From Actinomycetota bacterium (GTDB taxonomy: Bacteria; Actinomycetota; Acidimicrobiia; Acidimicrobiales; Ilumatobacteraceae), in contig JAFMFM010000004.1 in NCBI GenBank assembly GCA_017856115.1, positions 1 through 64,000 on the forward strand: a stretch of DNA of 64,000 nucleotides, in the 5' to 3' direction. The position numbers were made by a program, and so were the translations under genes. Shown here in pieces: positions 26,582-36,765 of the stretch (position 1 is the stretch's first letter; every line of letters starts with the position of its first letter). The notes under the pieces were generated by a model. It did no database searches, was not told where the DNA came from, and was given only the letters and a program-made list of their open reading frames with translations.

Positions 26582-26812
26582 TCAGCCAGCGAGTTGGCTG
26601 GGCAACACCACGCGAAAACGATTGCGCCGATCCTCAAGGCGCCAGCCACTCGGCGCAGCGAAGCGCTGACCGTGCTTCTCGCACAGGTCGTATGCATGGG
26701 GATCGTTGCCATCGCCGAGGTCGTCGATCCACACCGTGGCCGTTGCGTATTGGTACGTGAGCGTCATCGTGGCAGTGTCGTTACAACACGCACGCGAGCA
26801 ATGACGACGCAT
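26582..26812 (-). CDS. DUF3499 family small cysteine protein
   Basis: A 76-residue protein of an actinobacterial family. It begins MRRHCSRACC and carries YDLCEKHGQRFAAPSGW near residues 41-57. Cys5, Cys9 (or Cys10), Cys44 and His47 could bind one zinc ion. The start is ATG 26812, supported by a TACTTT -10 six bases upstream; the ORF continues to 27058 but through ftsH sequence on the other strand. The function is unknown, but DUF3499 is a recurrent neighbour of manB and glycosyltransferase genes in actinobacteria. Confidence 0.85.
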   Translation of the reverse strand: MRRHCSRACCNDTATMTLTYQYATATVWIDDLGDGNDPHAYDLCEKHGQRFAAPSGWRLEDRRNRFRVVLPSQLAG

Positions 26813-26818
26813 GTGACC

Positions 26819-26824
26819 AAAGTA
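26819..26824 (-). promoter_or_regulatory. -10 hexamer of leaderless promoter (DUF3499)
   Basis: TACTTT lies six bases before ATG 26812, in a 71-base divergent promoter region shared with ftsH. Confidence 0.5.
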
Positions 26825-26871
26825 CCGATTTCGTGGCACGGTTCGGTGGATACCTCGTGCGCACCACGCCT

Positions 26872-26877
26872 TAGCAT
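26872..26877 (+). promoter_or_regulatory. -10 hexamer of leaderless promoter (ftsH)
   Basis: TAGCAT lies six bases before ATG 26884. No Shine-Dalgarno is present in GACCCC. Confidence 0.5.
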
Positions 26878-26883
26878 GACCCC

Positions 26884-28824
26884 ATGGCGAACCTCCCTCC
26901 ACCACCCCCGCCACCGCCGTCGCGACGTCCGAAGTTCTCGCGCGACAAATTCCGCCCGTCCAGTGACGGAGAAAAGTCGGGCATGCCGAAATGGGCGATC
27001 TGGGCGCTGATCGCCTTTGCGGCGGTGCTGTTCGTCGGACCCCGATTGGTGCCGTCACCCGAACGCACTCGACTGTCGTACACCGAATTCCTCGAATTGG
27101 TGGAACGTGGCGAAGTCCGTCAGGTCACCATCAACAACCTCAACAATCAGATCACCGGCACGCTCGACGATGCCCGTGAATTCGTGACGACCGGCTCCAA
27201 CACACTGTCCGACGCCGACGAACAGCTGCTCAAGGCCAAGGGGGTCGACTACGACTTCTCCACTCCGCAGGGCAACTTCTTCACCAACCTCATTCCCATC
27301 CTGTTGCCGTTCTTCCTCATCATGGGCTTCTTCATCTGGATGCAGCGCCGCGCCATGGGACAAGCAGGCAACATCATGTCGATCGGACGAAGTCGCGCCA
27401 AGCCGTACCAGGCCGACAAGCCATCGACCACGTTTGCCGACATCGCCGGCTACGACGGGGTGAAACAGGAGATCCGCGAGGTCGTCGACTTCCTCAAGAT
27501 GCCCGAGCGCTTCAAGGAAATCGGCGCGCGCGTACCCAAGGGCGTGCTGTTGGTTGGTCCTCCCGGCACCGGCAAGACCCTGTTCGCCAGGGCCGTCGCC
27601 GGCGAAGCCGGTGTGGGATTCCTCTCGGTGACCGGCTCGGACTTCATGGAGATGTTCGTGGGCGTTGGTGCATCGCGCGTTCGCGATTTGTTCCAGCAAG
27701 CGCGCAAGATGGGTCGCGCCATCATCTTCATCGACGAAATCGACTCCATCGGTCGCAAGCGCGGTGCGGGCTTGGGCGGCGGCCACGACGAGCGCGAGCA
27801 GACCCTCAACCAGATGCTGTCCGAGATGGACGGTTTCGAGTCATCCGAAGGCATTGTCGTGATGGCGGCAACGAACCGCCCCGACATCCTGGATGCCGCA
27901 CTCCTGCGGCCGGGACGGTTCGACCGTCAGATCATCGTTCCTCTACCCGAGGCCGAGGAACGCCTCGCCATCCTGAAGGTGCACTCCGCCGGAAAGAAGA
28001 TGGGCGCCGACGTGGATCTCGACACCATGTCGAAGGCAACGCCCGGTATGAGCGGTGCCGACCTCAGCAATTTGGTGAACGAGGCCGCCCTCATCGCGGT
28101 TCGACGTGGTTCCACCCAGATCGAACGAATCGACTTCGAGAACGCCCGTGACCGGGTGGTGATGGGTGCGCGACGCGAGAGCCTGGCGCTCAACGCCGAG
28201 GAGAAGCGCGCAGTTGCCTACCACGAAGGTGGCCATGCGGTGCTCTCCACCGTGCTCCCCAACAGCGATCCGCTCCACAAGGTAACGATCCTGCCGCGGG
28301 GCATGGCGCTCGGTGTCACGTGGAGTCTTCCCGAAGAACGCCACACCTACTCGCGCGAGTACTTCGAGGACATGATCTGCAAGGCGATGGGTGGTCGCGT
28401 GGCGGAGTCGATCGTGTTCGGCAGCCTCAACAGCGGGGCGGCGAACGATCTCGAACAGGCCACGTCGATCGCGCGACGAATGGTGCGCGAATGGGGCATG
28501 AGTGACGCGGTGGGTCCGATGGCGTGGTCGGGACAGCAACAAGTGTTCCTCGGCGAGGATCTCATGACGTCTGGACGCGAGTACAGCGACGAAACCGCGA
28601 GGAAGATCGACGACGAAATCGCACGAATTTTGCGCGAGCAGGAACAGCGTGCACGCACCACCCTGATGAAGCATCGCCGTGGCCTTGATCTCGTTGCCGC
28701 ATCGCTGCTCGAGCACGAAACCATCGACGGCGCAGCCGTGGCCAAACTGATTCAGGAAGGCCTCGGAGCGCCGCACATCCACGAAAAGACCCTCGAGAAG
28801 TCACCCGACAACACCGACAAGTAG
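26884..28824 (+). CDS. ftsH: ATP-dependent zinc metalloprotease FtsH
   Basis: A 646-residue AAA+ membrane protease. Two helices (about 35-53 and 135-153) flank an extracytoplasmic domain. Walker A GPPGTGKT lies at 225-232, Walker B IIFIDEID at 280-287 and the second region of homology around [18 protein letters not shown]. The zinc site is HEGGH at 447-451, where most FtsH proteins have HEAGH; both His and the Glu are intact. Residues 5-12 are eight consecutive prolines. It degrades misfolded membrane proteins and short-lived regulators. It converges with the thioredoxin-like gene. Confidence 0.97.
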   Translation: MANLPPPPPPPPSRRPKFSRDKFRPSSDGEKSGMPKWAIWALIAFAAVLFVGPRLVPSPERTRLSYTEFLELVERGEVRQVTINNLNNQITGTLDDAREFVTTGSNTLSDADEQLLKAKGVDYDFSTPQGNFFTNLIPILLPFFLIMGFFIWMQRRAMGQAGNIMSIGRSRAKPYQADKPSTTFADIAGYDGVKQEIREVVDFLKMPERFKEIGARVPKGVLLVGPPGTGKTLFARAVAGEAGVGFLSVTGSDFMEMFVGVGASRVRDLFQQARKMGRAIIFIDEIDSIGRKRGAGLGGGHDEREQTLNQMLSEMDGFESSEGIVVMAATNRPDILDAALLRPGRFDRQIIVPLPEAEERLAILKVHSAGKKMGADVDLDTMSKATPGMSGADLSNLVNEAALIAVRRGSTQIERIDFENARDRVVMGARRESLALNAEEKRAVAYHEGGHAVLSTVLPNSDPLHKVTILPRGMALGVTWSLPEERHTYSREYFEDMICKAMGGRVAESIVFGSLNSGAANDLEQATSIARRMVREWGMSDAVGPMAWSGQQQVFLGEDLMTSGREYSDETARKIDDEIARILREQEQRARTTLMKHRRGLDLVAASLLEHETIDGAAVAKLIQEGLGAPHIHEKTLEKSPDNTDK

Positions 28825-28825
28825 T

Positions 28826-28840
28826 CCGGCCTGACGCCGG
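28826..28840. terminator. Hairpin between convergent ftsH and thioredoxin-like gene
   Basis: CCGGC-CTGAC-GCCGG forms a 5-bp GC stem in the 22-base space between the two stop codons; it may act on both strands. Confidence 0.45.
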
Positions 28841-28846
28841 CGGCAA

Positions 28847-29368
28847 CTATTGCCCGTACTGGCCGTGTACCGGCCGTTCGTCGTGCTGGTCGCACTGGGT
28901 GATCGGTAGCCGCGGATCTCGGCAGCGAGCCATCGCCGCCCACAAATCCGTCGCACTCACGGGCCCGAGATGTCCGTATCGCACGACGCCGGACCGATCG
29001 GCGATGACCAGCGTCGGTACCGCATCGATGCGGTACCGATCGTGCAACGGTCGGTCGCGTGCATACTCCACCTCCTGCACCACCACTTCCCTGCTGGTCA
29101 ACACGGCCGCTTTCCTCGCGACGTCCGAACACGTGTTGCACGTTGCTGAGGTGAACGTCACCACGATCCACGGTGCATCCGGCGAGGCGAAGTCGGCACG
29201 ATCCAACTGGGCGGGTACCGCACCTCGCGGTTGCGTCGGTGCCGCCGTCGATCGGCGTCGGCGCCACGCCACGAGCGACGCAATCACGACCACCACCACG
29301 ATCGCGCCGATACGCAGGAGCAGTTCGACGCCGTCGGCGAGGGCGAGCACCACCATCGTGTCGATCAT
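28847..29368 (-). CDS. Membrane-anchored thioredoxin-fold protein (CNTC motif)
   Basis: The 173-residue protein has one N-terminal helix (residues 15-35), an RRRR stop-transfer stretch and a thioredoxin-like domain. The active-site pair is Cys77 and Cys80 in SATCNTC, and the cis-proline is in AVPTL (117-120). The sequence of the CxxC differs from classical CGPC. By the positive-inside rule the basic run after the helix puts the domain in the cytoplasm, but this is not certain. ATG 29368 overlaps the DUF5719 stop (ATGA). It may reduce or isomerise a partner of the GT2-DUF5719 pair; that is inference. Confidence 0.8.
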   Translation of the reverse strand: MIDTMVVLALADGVELLLRIGAIVVVVVIASLVAWRRRRSTAAPTQPRGAVPAQLDRADFASPDAPWIVVTFTSATCNTCSDVARKAAVLTSREVVVQEVEYARDRPLHDRYRIDAVPTLVIADRSGVVRYGHLGPVSATDLWAAMARCRDPRLPITQCDQHDERPVHGQYGQ

Positions 29369-30843
29369 GGTGCGCTCGAGGTCACCGCGACGAGGGGAGC
29401 CACCCCGTTGATCGGCTGGCGGTCGCCGCGCGACACGCGACGTTGCACGACGACGGGTTCGTTGGCCAACACCGACACCGACCTCGCGAGGGTCTCGGCA
29501 CCGAGCTGCACGCTCGCGCTCGCGCCGGGCGCCAGCGACACCTCCTCGTAGCCCGTTACCGACACCTCTCCCGCCGGTCCGAGGTAGGCGACACGAAACG
29601 TTGCGGGTTGTGACCCGGGATTGAACACGCGAAGCGAGTCGTTCACGTCGATGGCGACTCCGCCCGGTGCAACCCAGGCGCGGGATGCGAACGGGGCTCC
29701 GAGCAATGCCGCCGTTGCCGTCGACCTCCCCTGCTCTCGTGTCGCGATGCGTTCGATCACCACGCCTACATCGGAGGAACCCGAAGCCGATGACACCGCC
29801 GAAACGATCACCGAGTACCTCCCTTCCGGCAGGGCGCTCAGACCGGCCGGGGCGAACTTGGTGACTCGTCGTGACGACGCCGTCACCACGACGGGATCGA
29901 TTGCCGACCCGTCGTCGCTGGCGACGATGAACGTGAGCTGCTGGTCGCTCATCGACGGGTTGAAGATGACGAACTCCTCGTTCACGCCCGTGGTCTTGTC
30001 ACCGTCGGCGAAGTACCAACGGTTGCTGGCGAGGGACGAGGCCAGGGTCATCGTGTAGCCAAGACGTCCACGCCCCAGGTAGTGCTGGGAGCGACCAACC
30101 ACCACCCGACCCACCGTCGCACGAACCGACACGGCCGCGATCGCTTCGTTCCGGGCATCGAGCGAGGCAAGATTGAACACCCGCACGGACTCGGGCGGGA
30201 TGACCACACCCTTCAGCGACTGCGGACTGCGTTCACCAAGCGAGGTTACGAACGTGACGTCGAGAATCGCCGAATCCAGCGATGGATTCGTGACCACCAC
30301 GTTGTCGATGCTGTCGGACCCCGTGAAACCGTCCGCCAGATACCACGTACCCGCCGGAGCGGAAGCGCACGACGCCACCGCGTCCCCCGCCCGATGCGTG
30401 GTGCGCTGTTCCACCGCCACCGCTGCCCCCTGCGACTCCACCAGCGCCGACACGAACGGCGACGACAGGTCGCCGAGTGCGTCGACTTCGAGACGAGAAC
30501 GCGCCGGCACGGCGAATCGTTGCTTGCGTGCCGCCCCATCCACGAGGAACCTCGTGATGGTTCCACCGACCGGCGTCTCCCCCGCATTGGCGATGACCAA
30601 CGAACCGCCGACCGAAGCATCGTTGCCGATCACACCCGGACAGAACCACGTCGATGCCTTGGCATCACGACGAAACTCGGGAACCGATGAAAGCTGGCCG
30701 CTCGCCGGGTTCAGCTCGCCGAAGGCACGACGATCTACCACCACCAGGCCGACCACGATCACGAGCGCAAACACCACCACGACGACCTGCCTCGTGCGCC
30801 CGACCGCGCCACGGGCGATGGAAGCAACGCGACGCTGCACCAC
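29365..30843 (-). CDS. DUF5719 family secreted/anchored protein
   Basis: A 492-residue protein with one N-terminal helix (about 18-36). The remainder is beta-rich and extracytoplasmic, with repeated WY.ADG-type blocks (GTWYLADGFTGSDS near 180, NRWYFADGDKTTG near 290) and NPS/FNPS turns, consistent with several immunoglobulin-like modules. DUF5719 is usually encoded directly after a large GT2 membrane protein, as here (one-base TAGTG overlap with GTG start 30843). Its biochemical role is unknown; a cell-envelope assembly function is likely. Confidence 0.85.
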   Translation of the reverse strand: MVQRRVASIARGAVGRTRQVVVVVFALVIVVGLVVVDRRAFGELNPASGQLSSVPEFRRDAKASTWFCPGVIGNDASVGGSLVIANAGETPVGGTITRFLVDGAARKQRFAVPARSRLEVDALGDLSSPFVSALVESQGAAVAVEQRTTHRAGDAVASCASAPAGTWYLADGFTGSDSIDNVVVTNPSLDSAILDVTFVTSLGERSPQSLKGVVIPPESVRVFNLASLDARNEAIAAVSVRATVGRVVVGRSQHYLGRGRLGYTMTLASSLASNRWYFADGDKTTGVNEEFVIFNPSMSDQQLTFIVASDDGSAIDPVVVTASSRRVTKFAPAGLSALPEGRYSVIVSAVSSASGSSDVGVVIERIATREQGRSTATAALLGAPFASRAWVAPGGVAIDVNDSLRVFNPGSQPATFRVAYLGPAGEVSVTGYEEVSLAPGASASVQLGAETLARSVSVLANEPVVVQRRVSRGDRQPINGVAPLVAVTSSAP

Positions 30844-33800
30844 TACAACACCATCCTTCGATCATCGTCACCGCGCAACGACACCTCCACCACTTCGCGC
30901 GCTGCACGCACGCGACCGCGGAACCGGCTCGGATTGAAGGTGACTGCGAGCACCGCGAGCCAGAGCGCCAACTGCACGACCAGCAGTGCCAGGTGCGTGG
31001 TCGACGAACGCAAACGAATCTCACCGGACCCGGTGACCGGCGCATCGAACGCCGTCGTCGCCCCGAACGCAACTCGCGGCGCGACCCGTGCACCGTCCAC
31101 CGACAGCGTCCAGCGGTCCGAGAACGGCACGGCGAGATGCAACGTGCCCGAGAGCGAACTCCCCTCGAGCGGGCGATCCGCGCCGAATCCCGTCGCAAAC
31201 GTGGCTCGACTCACGAGTGGTTCGGCCAACAGGTTCGCCTCGAGCGCCTGACGGCTGGCAACCGCCGACTTTTCGTTCAGGATGCTCGTGGCGGGTAGCG
31301 CGGCCATGTTCTCGAAGATGACCAGATCGGTGGCGGAGTACACGCGCCGAAAATCCAACTGGTCGGCGAGGTGTGCCACCACCACGTCGCCGACGGGTCC
31401 CGATCGCGGATTGGAACGCGAGTGCCAGGTTGAGTCGCGCAACGGTACGACCACGTACCGCACCGCCAACGGCGACAGCAGTCGTCCGGCACGCAGCGAT
31501 TCTCCGGTGAGCAACACGTCCACGGCCCGCGCCAACGCATCGGACATCGCCGACGACGTCGGGGCAAGGAGATCGACCCCCGTCGCACCTCCGTCTCGCA
31601 GCACGCCATATGCAGCGCCGGCCAACGTCGAACGTGACCCCGCGACGGGAAGCATTCGTGAATCACCGATGTACATCACGTAGTAGTCACCGTCGGCATC
31701 GTCCGGCAACTGCGTCACCAACTGACTGAGCGTGGCATCGGGCTGCGACCACCGACCGTTCGCGGCAACCACCAGCGAGGGTACGACAGCCACGGCGACC
31801 GCGACCATCGAAATGCTCGAGAGCAGCTGTCGCCACGTGAATGCGCCGAGTCGACCCTCCACGAACGTGGAGAATGCGACTGCCGACGAGATGCACACGC
31901 CGAGCGACATCACCGTGGCAAGAATCAAGGGTTCCGGTAGAGCAACGTCGACGAGTCCGTGCTCCCTGGCGAGACTCAACGCGAGCGGTACGGCAACCAG
32001 CAACATTGCGCGCGTGCTCCAGCCCGATCGCGCGCCTCGCACCGACAGCAGCATCAGCGCCACGGGAACGTACGCGGCGAATAGAACGCCCCGCCACGCA
32101 ACATTGTCGACACCCAGCGTCATCACGTCCGCCAATGTGCGTGCGGTGAGCGGCGCGGGTGGACCGACGAGCGACTCCCACCAGTCGGAGTCAACGAAAC
32201 GGACCGACCAGGGAAGATGCAGCACCGTCACACCGATCAGTGACCCAACGAGCGAGGCGAATAGCCAACCATTCGCACGTGCCGGCGTTGCGGTGAACGG
32301 CATCGACAGCGCCAACACCCCGGCGACGAGTGCCACCAGCACCATCATCACCGGTGCGAACGTGGCGGCAACTGCAACCACGAGCAAGAGTGATGCGAGC
32401 AACTGGGATCGCCGTCCGCCGGTTGGTCGAACGGAGGTTTCGCGCGGGGTTCCAACCTCGTCACGACCCAAACCCGCGAGTCGTCGCGCAAAATCCAGCA
32501 CCCAGGGGGCAAGTGCCCACACGATCAATGCATCCCGACGTCCATCACGCACCGCAAGTACCCCAACCGGGAACGCCGCGTACACCAGCGCGGCGAACAT
32601 CCGAACACGCGCACCGCCAACGGCTCCGCCCAGTCGCCACGCACCGATCGGTCCGACGATGAGCGAGCCGACCACCAACACCGTGAGCAATCCTCCCCAC
32701 GATCCGAGCCACACGGCACCGAACATCGCGAGAACCCCGATGAACGTCGGCGCAGCACCCGGTGCACCAAACCATCCGGGCGCCCAACCCGCGGCGTAGG
32801 CACGAATCGAATCGAACACGCCGACGTCGTCGGACGCCAACGGAACGAACTGTCCGACGTTGGCCACCCCTCCGAAGATGAAGTTGCGACTTCCAAAGAG
32901 CACCACGAAGAGCGCAGCGATTCCCACCAGCGATACCCCGCGAGACGTCGGAGCAGCGGGTCGAGCAACCGCCGGAATCTCCGAGGTGGTGAGCTCACGA
33001 AGTGCGCGGCGATGCCTCGCGAACGACGCCAACCGGGCGCTGGACTTCAATTGGAGGCTCGTCACCTCGGCGCTCGGCACTCGCCGCAACGCTCGAACTT
33101 CCTTGCGCCGTGCAATCACGGCAGGAACATCGAGTGCCGCATAGCCGAGCGCCCGCAGTGCGGCGAGACCGCGACGATATTGCCCGTTGAACACACCAAG
33201 CGCCGTGTCGGCGAGCGCCTGCACCACGAGTCGCAGGGCGACCAGCGGCAACCGTGGGAGCGAGGTGCAGGTCACCACGGTCCGCACACGGTGCCGCTCG
33301 GCACGGACCTCACCACCGATCACGTTCGCACGCAGGGAAAACCCGCCACGGTGGCGGGCCACCGCGGCTGGATTCACCACGACGCGGGCACCGAGCAGAT
33401 GGACCCGCCAGCACAGATCGAGTTCCTCGCCGAGGAAGGGAACGTTCGGTGCGAATCCACCGATGTCGCGAAACACGTCGTTGCGTACCAACATGCATGC
33501 CGACGGCAGGGCGAAAATGTCCCGCACCGCGTCGTGCTGTTCCTGGTCTCGCTCGCCCGGGTCGACTACGTCGACCAGGTAGCCGGCACGATCGGCATCG
33601 AGACCGACATGTTGGAGCACCTCTGGTGCGTCCCACTCCACCAACTTCGGTCCACTCACCGCAGCATTCGAACGAAACGCCTCTTCCACCAGTCGAGAGA
33701 CGCCGTCACTTCGCAATGCAACATCGTCGTGCAAGAACAAAAAGAACCCGTCACTACCCTCCACCACACGCATCACGTGATTCGCGACCGGGCCAAAGCC

Positions 33801-34034
33801 CGGGTTCCCCTCCACGTGGCGTACCAACGCCTCCGGGAGGACGTCGCTCACCCGTCGGCCCACCTCGGGGTCCGTGGTTCCGGTGAGAAAGGCCACCAGT
33901 CGCAGGTCGGGGTAATCCTGGGCAGCGAGGCCGGCAAGCACCTCGGCGAACCACTCTCCAGGCTCATGGACGACCATGACCGCCACCACGGGTGGGGCGG
34001 TATCGGTCGGGCGCTCCTCAGCAGGGGTCGTCAC
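30843..34034 (-). CDS. GT2 glycosyltransferase fused to a large multi-pass membrane domain
   Basis: The 1063-residue protein begins with a GT-A family 2 domain (about 15-270): VAVMVVHEPGEWFAEVL, the metal-binding FLHDDVAL and the acceptor-side FLGEELDLCWR. About twelve helices follow from residue 365 on, with an extracytoplasmic segment between residues 780 and 1000. The architecture resembles actinobacterial envelope glycosyltransferases found near whiB and manB. The start is GTG 34034; TAGGCT at 34044-34049 is a candidate -10 nine bases upstream. It leads the three-gene operon with DUF5719 and the thioredoxin-like gene. Donor and product are unknown. Confidence 0.88.
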   Translation of the reverse strand: MTTPAEERPTDTAPPVVAVMVVHEPGEWFAEVLAGLAAQDYPDLRLVAFLTGTTDPEVGRRVSDVLPEALVRHVEGNPGFGPVANHVMRVVEGSDGFFLFLHDDVALRSDGVSRLVEEAFRSNAAVSGPKLVEWDAPEVLQHVGLDADRAGYLVDVVDPGERDQEQHDAVRDIFALPSACMLVRNDVFRDIGGFAPNVPFLGEELDLCWRVHLLGARVVVNPAAVARHRGGFSLRANVIGGEVRAERHRVRTVVTCTSLPRLPLVALRLVVQALADTALGVFNGQYRRGLAALRALGYAALDVPAVIARRKEVRALRRVPSAEVTSLQLKSSARLASFARHRRALRELTTSEIPAVARPAAPTSRGVSLVGIAALFVVLFGSRNFIFGGVANVGQFVPLASDDVGVFDSIRAYAAGWAPGWFGAPGAAPTFIGVLAMFGAVWLGSWGGLLTVLVVGSLIVGPIGAWRLGGAVGGARVRMFAALVYAAFPVGVLAVRDGRRDALIVWALAPWVLDFARRLAGLGRDEVGTPRETSVRPTGGRRSQLLASLLLVVAVAATFAPVMMVLVALVAGVLALSMPFTATPARANGWLFASLVGSLIGVTVLHLPWSVRFVDSDWWESLVGPPAPLTARTLADVMTLGVDNVAWRGVLFAAYVPVALMLLSVRGARSGWSTRAMLLVAVPLALSLAREHGLVDVALPEPLILATVMSLGVCISSAVAFSTFVEGRLGAFTWRQLLSSISMVAVAVAVVPSLVVAANGRWSQPDATLSQLVTQLPDDADGDYYVMYIGDSRMLPVAGSRSTLAGAAYGVLRDGGATGVDLLAPTSSAMSDALARAVDVLLTGESLRAGRLLSPLAVRYVVVPLRDSTWHSRSNPRSGPVGDVVVAHLADQLDFRRVYSATDLVIFENMAALPATSILNEKSAVASRQALEANLLAEPLVSRATFATGFGADRPLEGSSLSGTLHLAVPFSDRWTLSVDGARVAPRVAFGATTAFDAPVTGSGEIRLRSSTTHLALLVVQLALWLAVLAVTFNPSRFRGRVRAAREVVEVSLRGDDDRRMVL

Positions 34035-34043
34035 GACGTACCG

Positions 34044-34049
34044 AGCCTA
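34044..34049 (-). promoter_or_regulatory. -10 hexamer before the GT2 operon
   Basis: TAGGCT ends nine bases before GTG 34034, giving a leader of about two bases. Confidence 0.4.
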
Positions 34050-34087
34050 CCGATGACGCATGCCACATACCTTCGCACGCAATGTGC

Positions 34088-34116
34088 TTGCAAAAGTTAG
34101 CACTCGGGATTACGCT
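34088..34116 (+). promoter_or_regulatory. Sigma-70-type promoter, leaderless, with CIRCE-like half-site
   Basis: TTGCAA (34088-34093), a 17-base spacer and TACGCT (34111-34116) precede ATG 34123 by six bases, so transcription should begin at the A of ATG. TTAGCACTC at 34097-34105, inside the spacer, equals the left arm of the CIRCE operator; the matching right arm at the usual 9-base distance is absent. Confidence 0.6.
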
Positions 34117-34122
34117 AAGTGC

Positions 34123-34467
34123 ATGCCAAAAATCCAGTTCACCAACCCCCTCTCGTCCCTCGATCTCACCAGCGTGGATCTCCGCAAGCAACTCGCCCCG
34201 GCCGCCAAGGTTGCGCGCGATGCCGCGTACGTTGCCGTGGGTGTCGGCGTCATCGCCGCTCAACGAGTGAACGCTCGTCGCTACGACCTGCAGCAGCGTG
34301 CGAACAAACTCCAGGAACGAGTCAACGACGTGGTGCCACGTGTGCGCGATGAAGCGCAGGCAACCGCTCAGCGAGTCATCGACGAAGCCACCAGCAAGGT
34401 GCGAAGCGTGGTGGAGCGTCGCAAGAACGTCGCCACTGCCGCGAACGAGACGACCACCGTCGCCTAA
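34123..34467 (+). CDS. Small helical protein of unknown function
   Basis: The 114-residue protein has a short N-terminal segment with LSSLDLTSVDLRKQLAPAAKVA, a weakly hydrophobic stretch AAYVAVGVGVIAAQRV (about 36-51), and then a long, highly charged amphipathic helix with many Q, R, E and A residues (52-105). It has no cysteine and I recognise no enzymatic motif. The pattern recalls heparin-binding-haemagglutinin-like or phasin-like actinobacterial proteins, but this is a resemblance only. ATG 34123 is fixed by the promoter: the ORF limit at 34060 lies upstream of the -35 box. Confidence 0.75.
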   Translation: MPKIQFTNPLSSLDLTSVDLRKQLAPAAKVARDAAYVAVGVGVIAAQRVNARRYDLQQRANKLQERVNDVVPRVRDEAQATAQRVIDEATSKVRSVVERRKNVATAANETTTVA

Positions 34468-34510
34468 GTCGCATCCGCCGCGCTCCGGTCGCGGCCACAC
34501 GGTAGCCAAC

Positions 34511-34516
34511 TAGCCT
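34511..34516 (+). promoter_or_regulatory. -10 hexamer before the flippase gene
   Basis: TAGCCT ends eight bases before TTG 34525, consistent with a leaderless or near-leaderless transcript. Confidence 0.45.
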
Positions 34517-34524
34517 CGGCTCAC

Positions 34525-35811
34525 TTGGATACTGCGTCGTCATCGTCGGCCGATCGTGGCCATGCACTGCCCAAGGGCAGCTTCACCATCGGCACCGGAC
34601 TGCTCATCGGTGGCGTCTCGATCTACGTCTTCTTCCGACTCGGGCAGGAAGCACTGGGCCAGGACGGATTCAAGCCGATCGTCTCACTGTGGTTCGTGAT
34701 GTTCGCGCTCGTTCCGGGGTTCTTCCTGCCACTCGAGCAGGAGGTGAGTCGTGCAGTGGCCCACCGACGTGCGCTCGGAGACGGCGTGCGCCCCGTCGTA
34801 CGCAAGGTGGCACCGGTCGCCGCTGCGATCACCATCGTGCTCGTGCTTGTGGTAACCATCGCACGAAATCGCCTCACGAGTGATCTCTTCGAAGGTTCGG
34901 GCGTGGTCACGCTGGCATTGGTTTTGGCACTCGTCGGCTATGCGCCATTCCATATCGCACGGGGAATCTGTTCGGGTCTCGGACACTTCCGCGTCTACAG
35001 CACGATGATCGCACTCGACGGCCTTCTGCGGGTGATTGCGTGCTCGGTGTTCCTGCTCGTTGGTCTCGATCGAGTCGGCCCCTACGCGCTCATGGTGGCG
35101 GTGGTGCCGATGTCGATTGCCGCCGGCGTGTTCGGATCGGGGCGCTTGCGCACGCACGCCGGAACTCCCGCGTCATGGGGCGAACTGGCCCCGAACCTCG
35201 GATGGCTGCTCCTTGGAACCCTGTGCTCGGGGGCACTCATCAATGCTGGACCCCTCACCGTCGACCTGCTCGGTGAGGGCACCCCACCAGAAGTGGTGAC
35301 GCGCTTCGGCAACGCGGTGTTACTGGCGCGCGTACCGCTCTTTTTGTTCCAAGCGGTGAGTGCCGCAATGTTGCCGCGCCTCACCCAGCTGGCTGCGCTC
35401 GGTGACGCCCGCGAATTTCGCGATGTACTTCGACGGCTCTTCGCGCTGGTTGGCGGGGTCGGCATCATCGGCGTGGGCGGCGCATTCGTTGCCGGACCAT
35501 GGGTACTCGAGTTGGTCTACGAGGGTGGCATCGATCGTCGCACCATCACGCTGTTGGCCTTCGCCAGCGCGGTGTACATGCTGGCACAGGCATGCGCACA
35601 ATCCGTCCTGTCGATGTCGGGTCACATCCTGGTGGCCGGCGGATGGGTGGCGAGCTTCCTCACGTTCGTGGCGGTTGCACTGTGGTCGAGCGACGATCTG
35701 TTCTTGCGCGTGGAACTGGCGCTGATCGCCAGTTCGGTGGTGGCGTTCACAATCTTCGGCGCAGCGCTGCGCCGTTACTTCGCCCGCCTGGCCTCCATGT
35801 CGAGGTCGTGA
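34525..35811 (+). CDS. Polysaccharide flippase-like membrane protein (MOP superfamily)
   Basis: A 428-residue protein with about twelve helices arranged as in Wzx/MATE-type lipid-linked oligosaccharide flippases. Supporting features are an [17 protein letters not shown] segment after helix two and the C-terminal-half [23 protein letters not shown], a pattern frequent in actinobacterial O-antigen exporters. The start is TTG 34525, unusual but supported by the -10 position. It probably exports a glycan assembled by the nearby GT4 enzymes. Its end overlaps the convergent gmd gene by 37 bases. Confidence 0.75.
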   Translation: MDTASSSSADRGHALPKGSFTIGTGLLIGGVSIYVFFRLGQEALGQDGFKPIVSLWFVMFALVPGFFLPLEQEVSRAVAHRRALGDGVRPVVRKVAPVAAAITIVLVLVVTIARNRLTSDLFEGSGVVTLALVLALVGYAPFHIARGICSGLGHFRVYSTMIALDGLLRVIACSVFLLVGLDRVGPYALMVAVVPMSIAAGVFGSGRLRTHAGTPASWGELAPNLGWLLLGTLCSGALINAGPLTVDLLGEGTPPEVVTRFGNAVLLARVPLFLFQAVSAAMLPRLTQLAALGDAREFRDVLRRLFALVGGVGIIGVGGAFVAGPWVLELVYEGGIDRRTITLLAFASAVYMLAQACAQSVLSMSGHILVAGGWVASFLTFVAVALWSSDDLFLRVELALIASSVVAFTIFGAALRRYFARLASMSRS

Positions 35812-36758
35812 CGCACCATCATCTCCACGAGTGACGGAAAATCCACCTCGCGCTTCCACCCGAGCTTCTGTTCGGCCTTCGACGCGTCACCCACCAACAG
35901 ATCGACTTCCGCAGGTCGGAAGTACTGCTTGTCGATCCCCACGTATTTCTTCCAGTCGCCGAGACCCGCGCACTCGAAGGCGAGCTGCAAGAACTCGGTG
36001 ATCTCGTGGGTTTCGCCCGTGGCAATGACGTAGTCGTCGGGCTGGTCCTGCTGCAGCATGAGCCACATCGCTTTCACGTAATCCCCGGCGTAGCCCCAGT
36101 CACGCTTGGCGGCCAGATTGCCGAGGAGCAACGTGTCCTGCAATCCCAACTTGATGCGGGCAACGGAGTGGCTGATCTTGCGGGTGACGAACTCGTACCC
36201 GCGGCGGGGACCCTCGTGGTTGAAGAGAATTCCCGAGGATGCGTGCAACCCGTATGACTCGCGATAGTTCACCGTCATGTGGTGTCCGAACACTTTTGCC
36301 ACACCGTACGGCGAGCGCGGATGAAACGCCGTGAGTTCCGACTGTGGGATCTCGCGTACCTGACCGTACATCTCCGATGACGACGCCTGATAGAAGCGAA
36401 TCGGGTTGTTGTTCGGGCCACCAACGAGACGAATCGCTTCGAGCATGCGCAGCACGCCCACACCGGTGACGTTCGAGGTGAGCTCGGCTTGGTTGAACGA
36501 CATCGCCACGAAGGAGATGGCACCCAGGTTGTACACCTCGGTGGGCTCCACCACACGAAGCGCCGCCACGAGACTGGAAAAATCGGTGAGATCTCCGCTC
36601 ACCAATCGGATGAAGGGAAACTCGGCGAGCAACGACTCGGCCTTCGGATTGTTCTGGCCCTTCATCAAACCGAACACCTCGTAGCCCTTTTCGTGCAGGA
36701 ACTCCGAGAGGTGCTGGCCATCCTGACCCGTGATCCCGGTGATGAGGGCGCGTGGCAC
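35775..36758 (-). CDS. gmd: GDP-mannose 4,6-dehydratase
   Basis: A 327-residue extended SDR that converts GDP-D-mannose to GDP-4-keto-6-deoxymannose. It has the NAD(P) motif GITGQDG (8-14), SSSEMYG with Ser/Glu of the active site, and Tyr151-xxx-Lys155 in [26 protein letters not shown] is the substrate-binding block of GMD. I choose GTG 36758, which gives the canonical [14 protein letters not shown], because TAGCCT lies seven bases upstream; ATG 36776 would add MSSLHL. It is divergent from cofD. Confidence 0.94.
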   Translation of the reverse strand: MPRALITGITGQDGQHLSEFLHEKGYEVFGLMKGQNNPKAESLLAEFPFIRLVSGDLTDFSSLVAALRVVEPTEVYNLGAISFVAMSFNQAELTSNVTGVGVLRMLEAIRLVGGPNNNPIRFYQASSSEMYGQVREIPQSELTAFHPRSPYGVAKVFGHHMTVNYRESYGLHASSGILFNHEGPRRGYEFVTRKISHSVARIKLGLQDTLLLGNLAAKRDWGYAGDYVKAMWLMLQQDQPDDYVIATGETHEITEFLQLAFECAGLGDWKKYVGIDKQYFRPAEVDLLVGDASKAEQKLGWKREVDFPSLVEMMVRHDLDMEARRAK

Positions 36759-36765
36759 CAGATGA

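Noticed and set aside
34097-34123. A complete CIRCE operator
   Set aside because: Only the left arm matches. The bases at the right-arm position do not read GAGTGCTAA, so it is listed only as a half-site.
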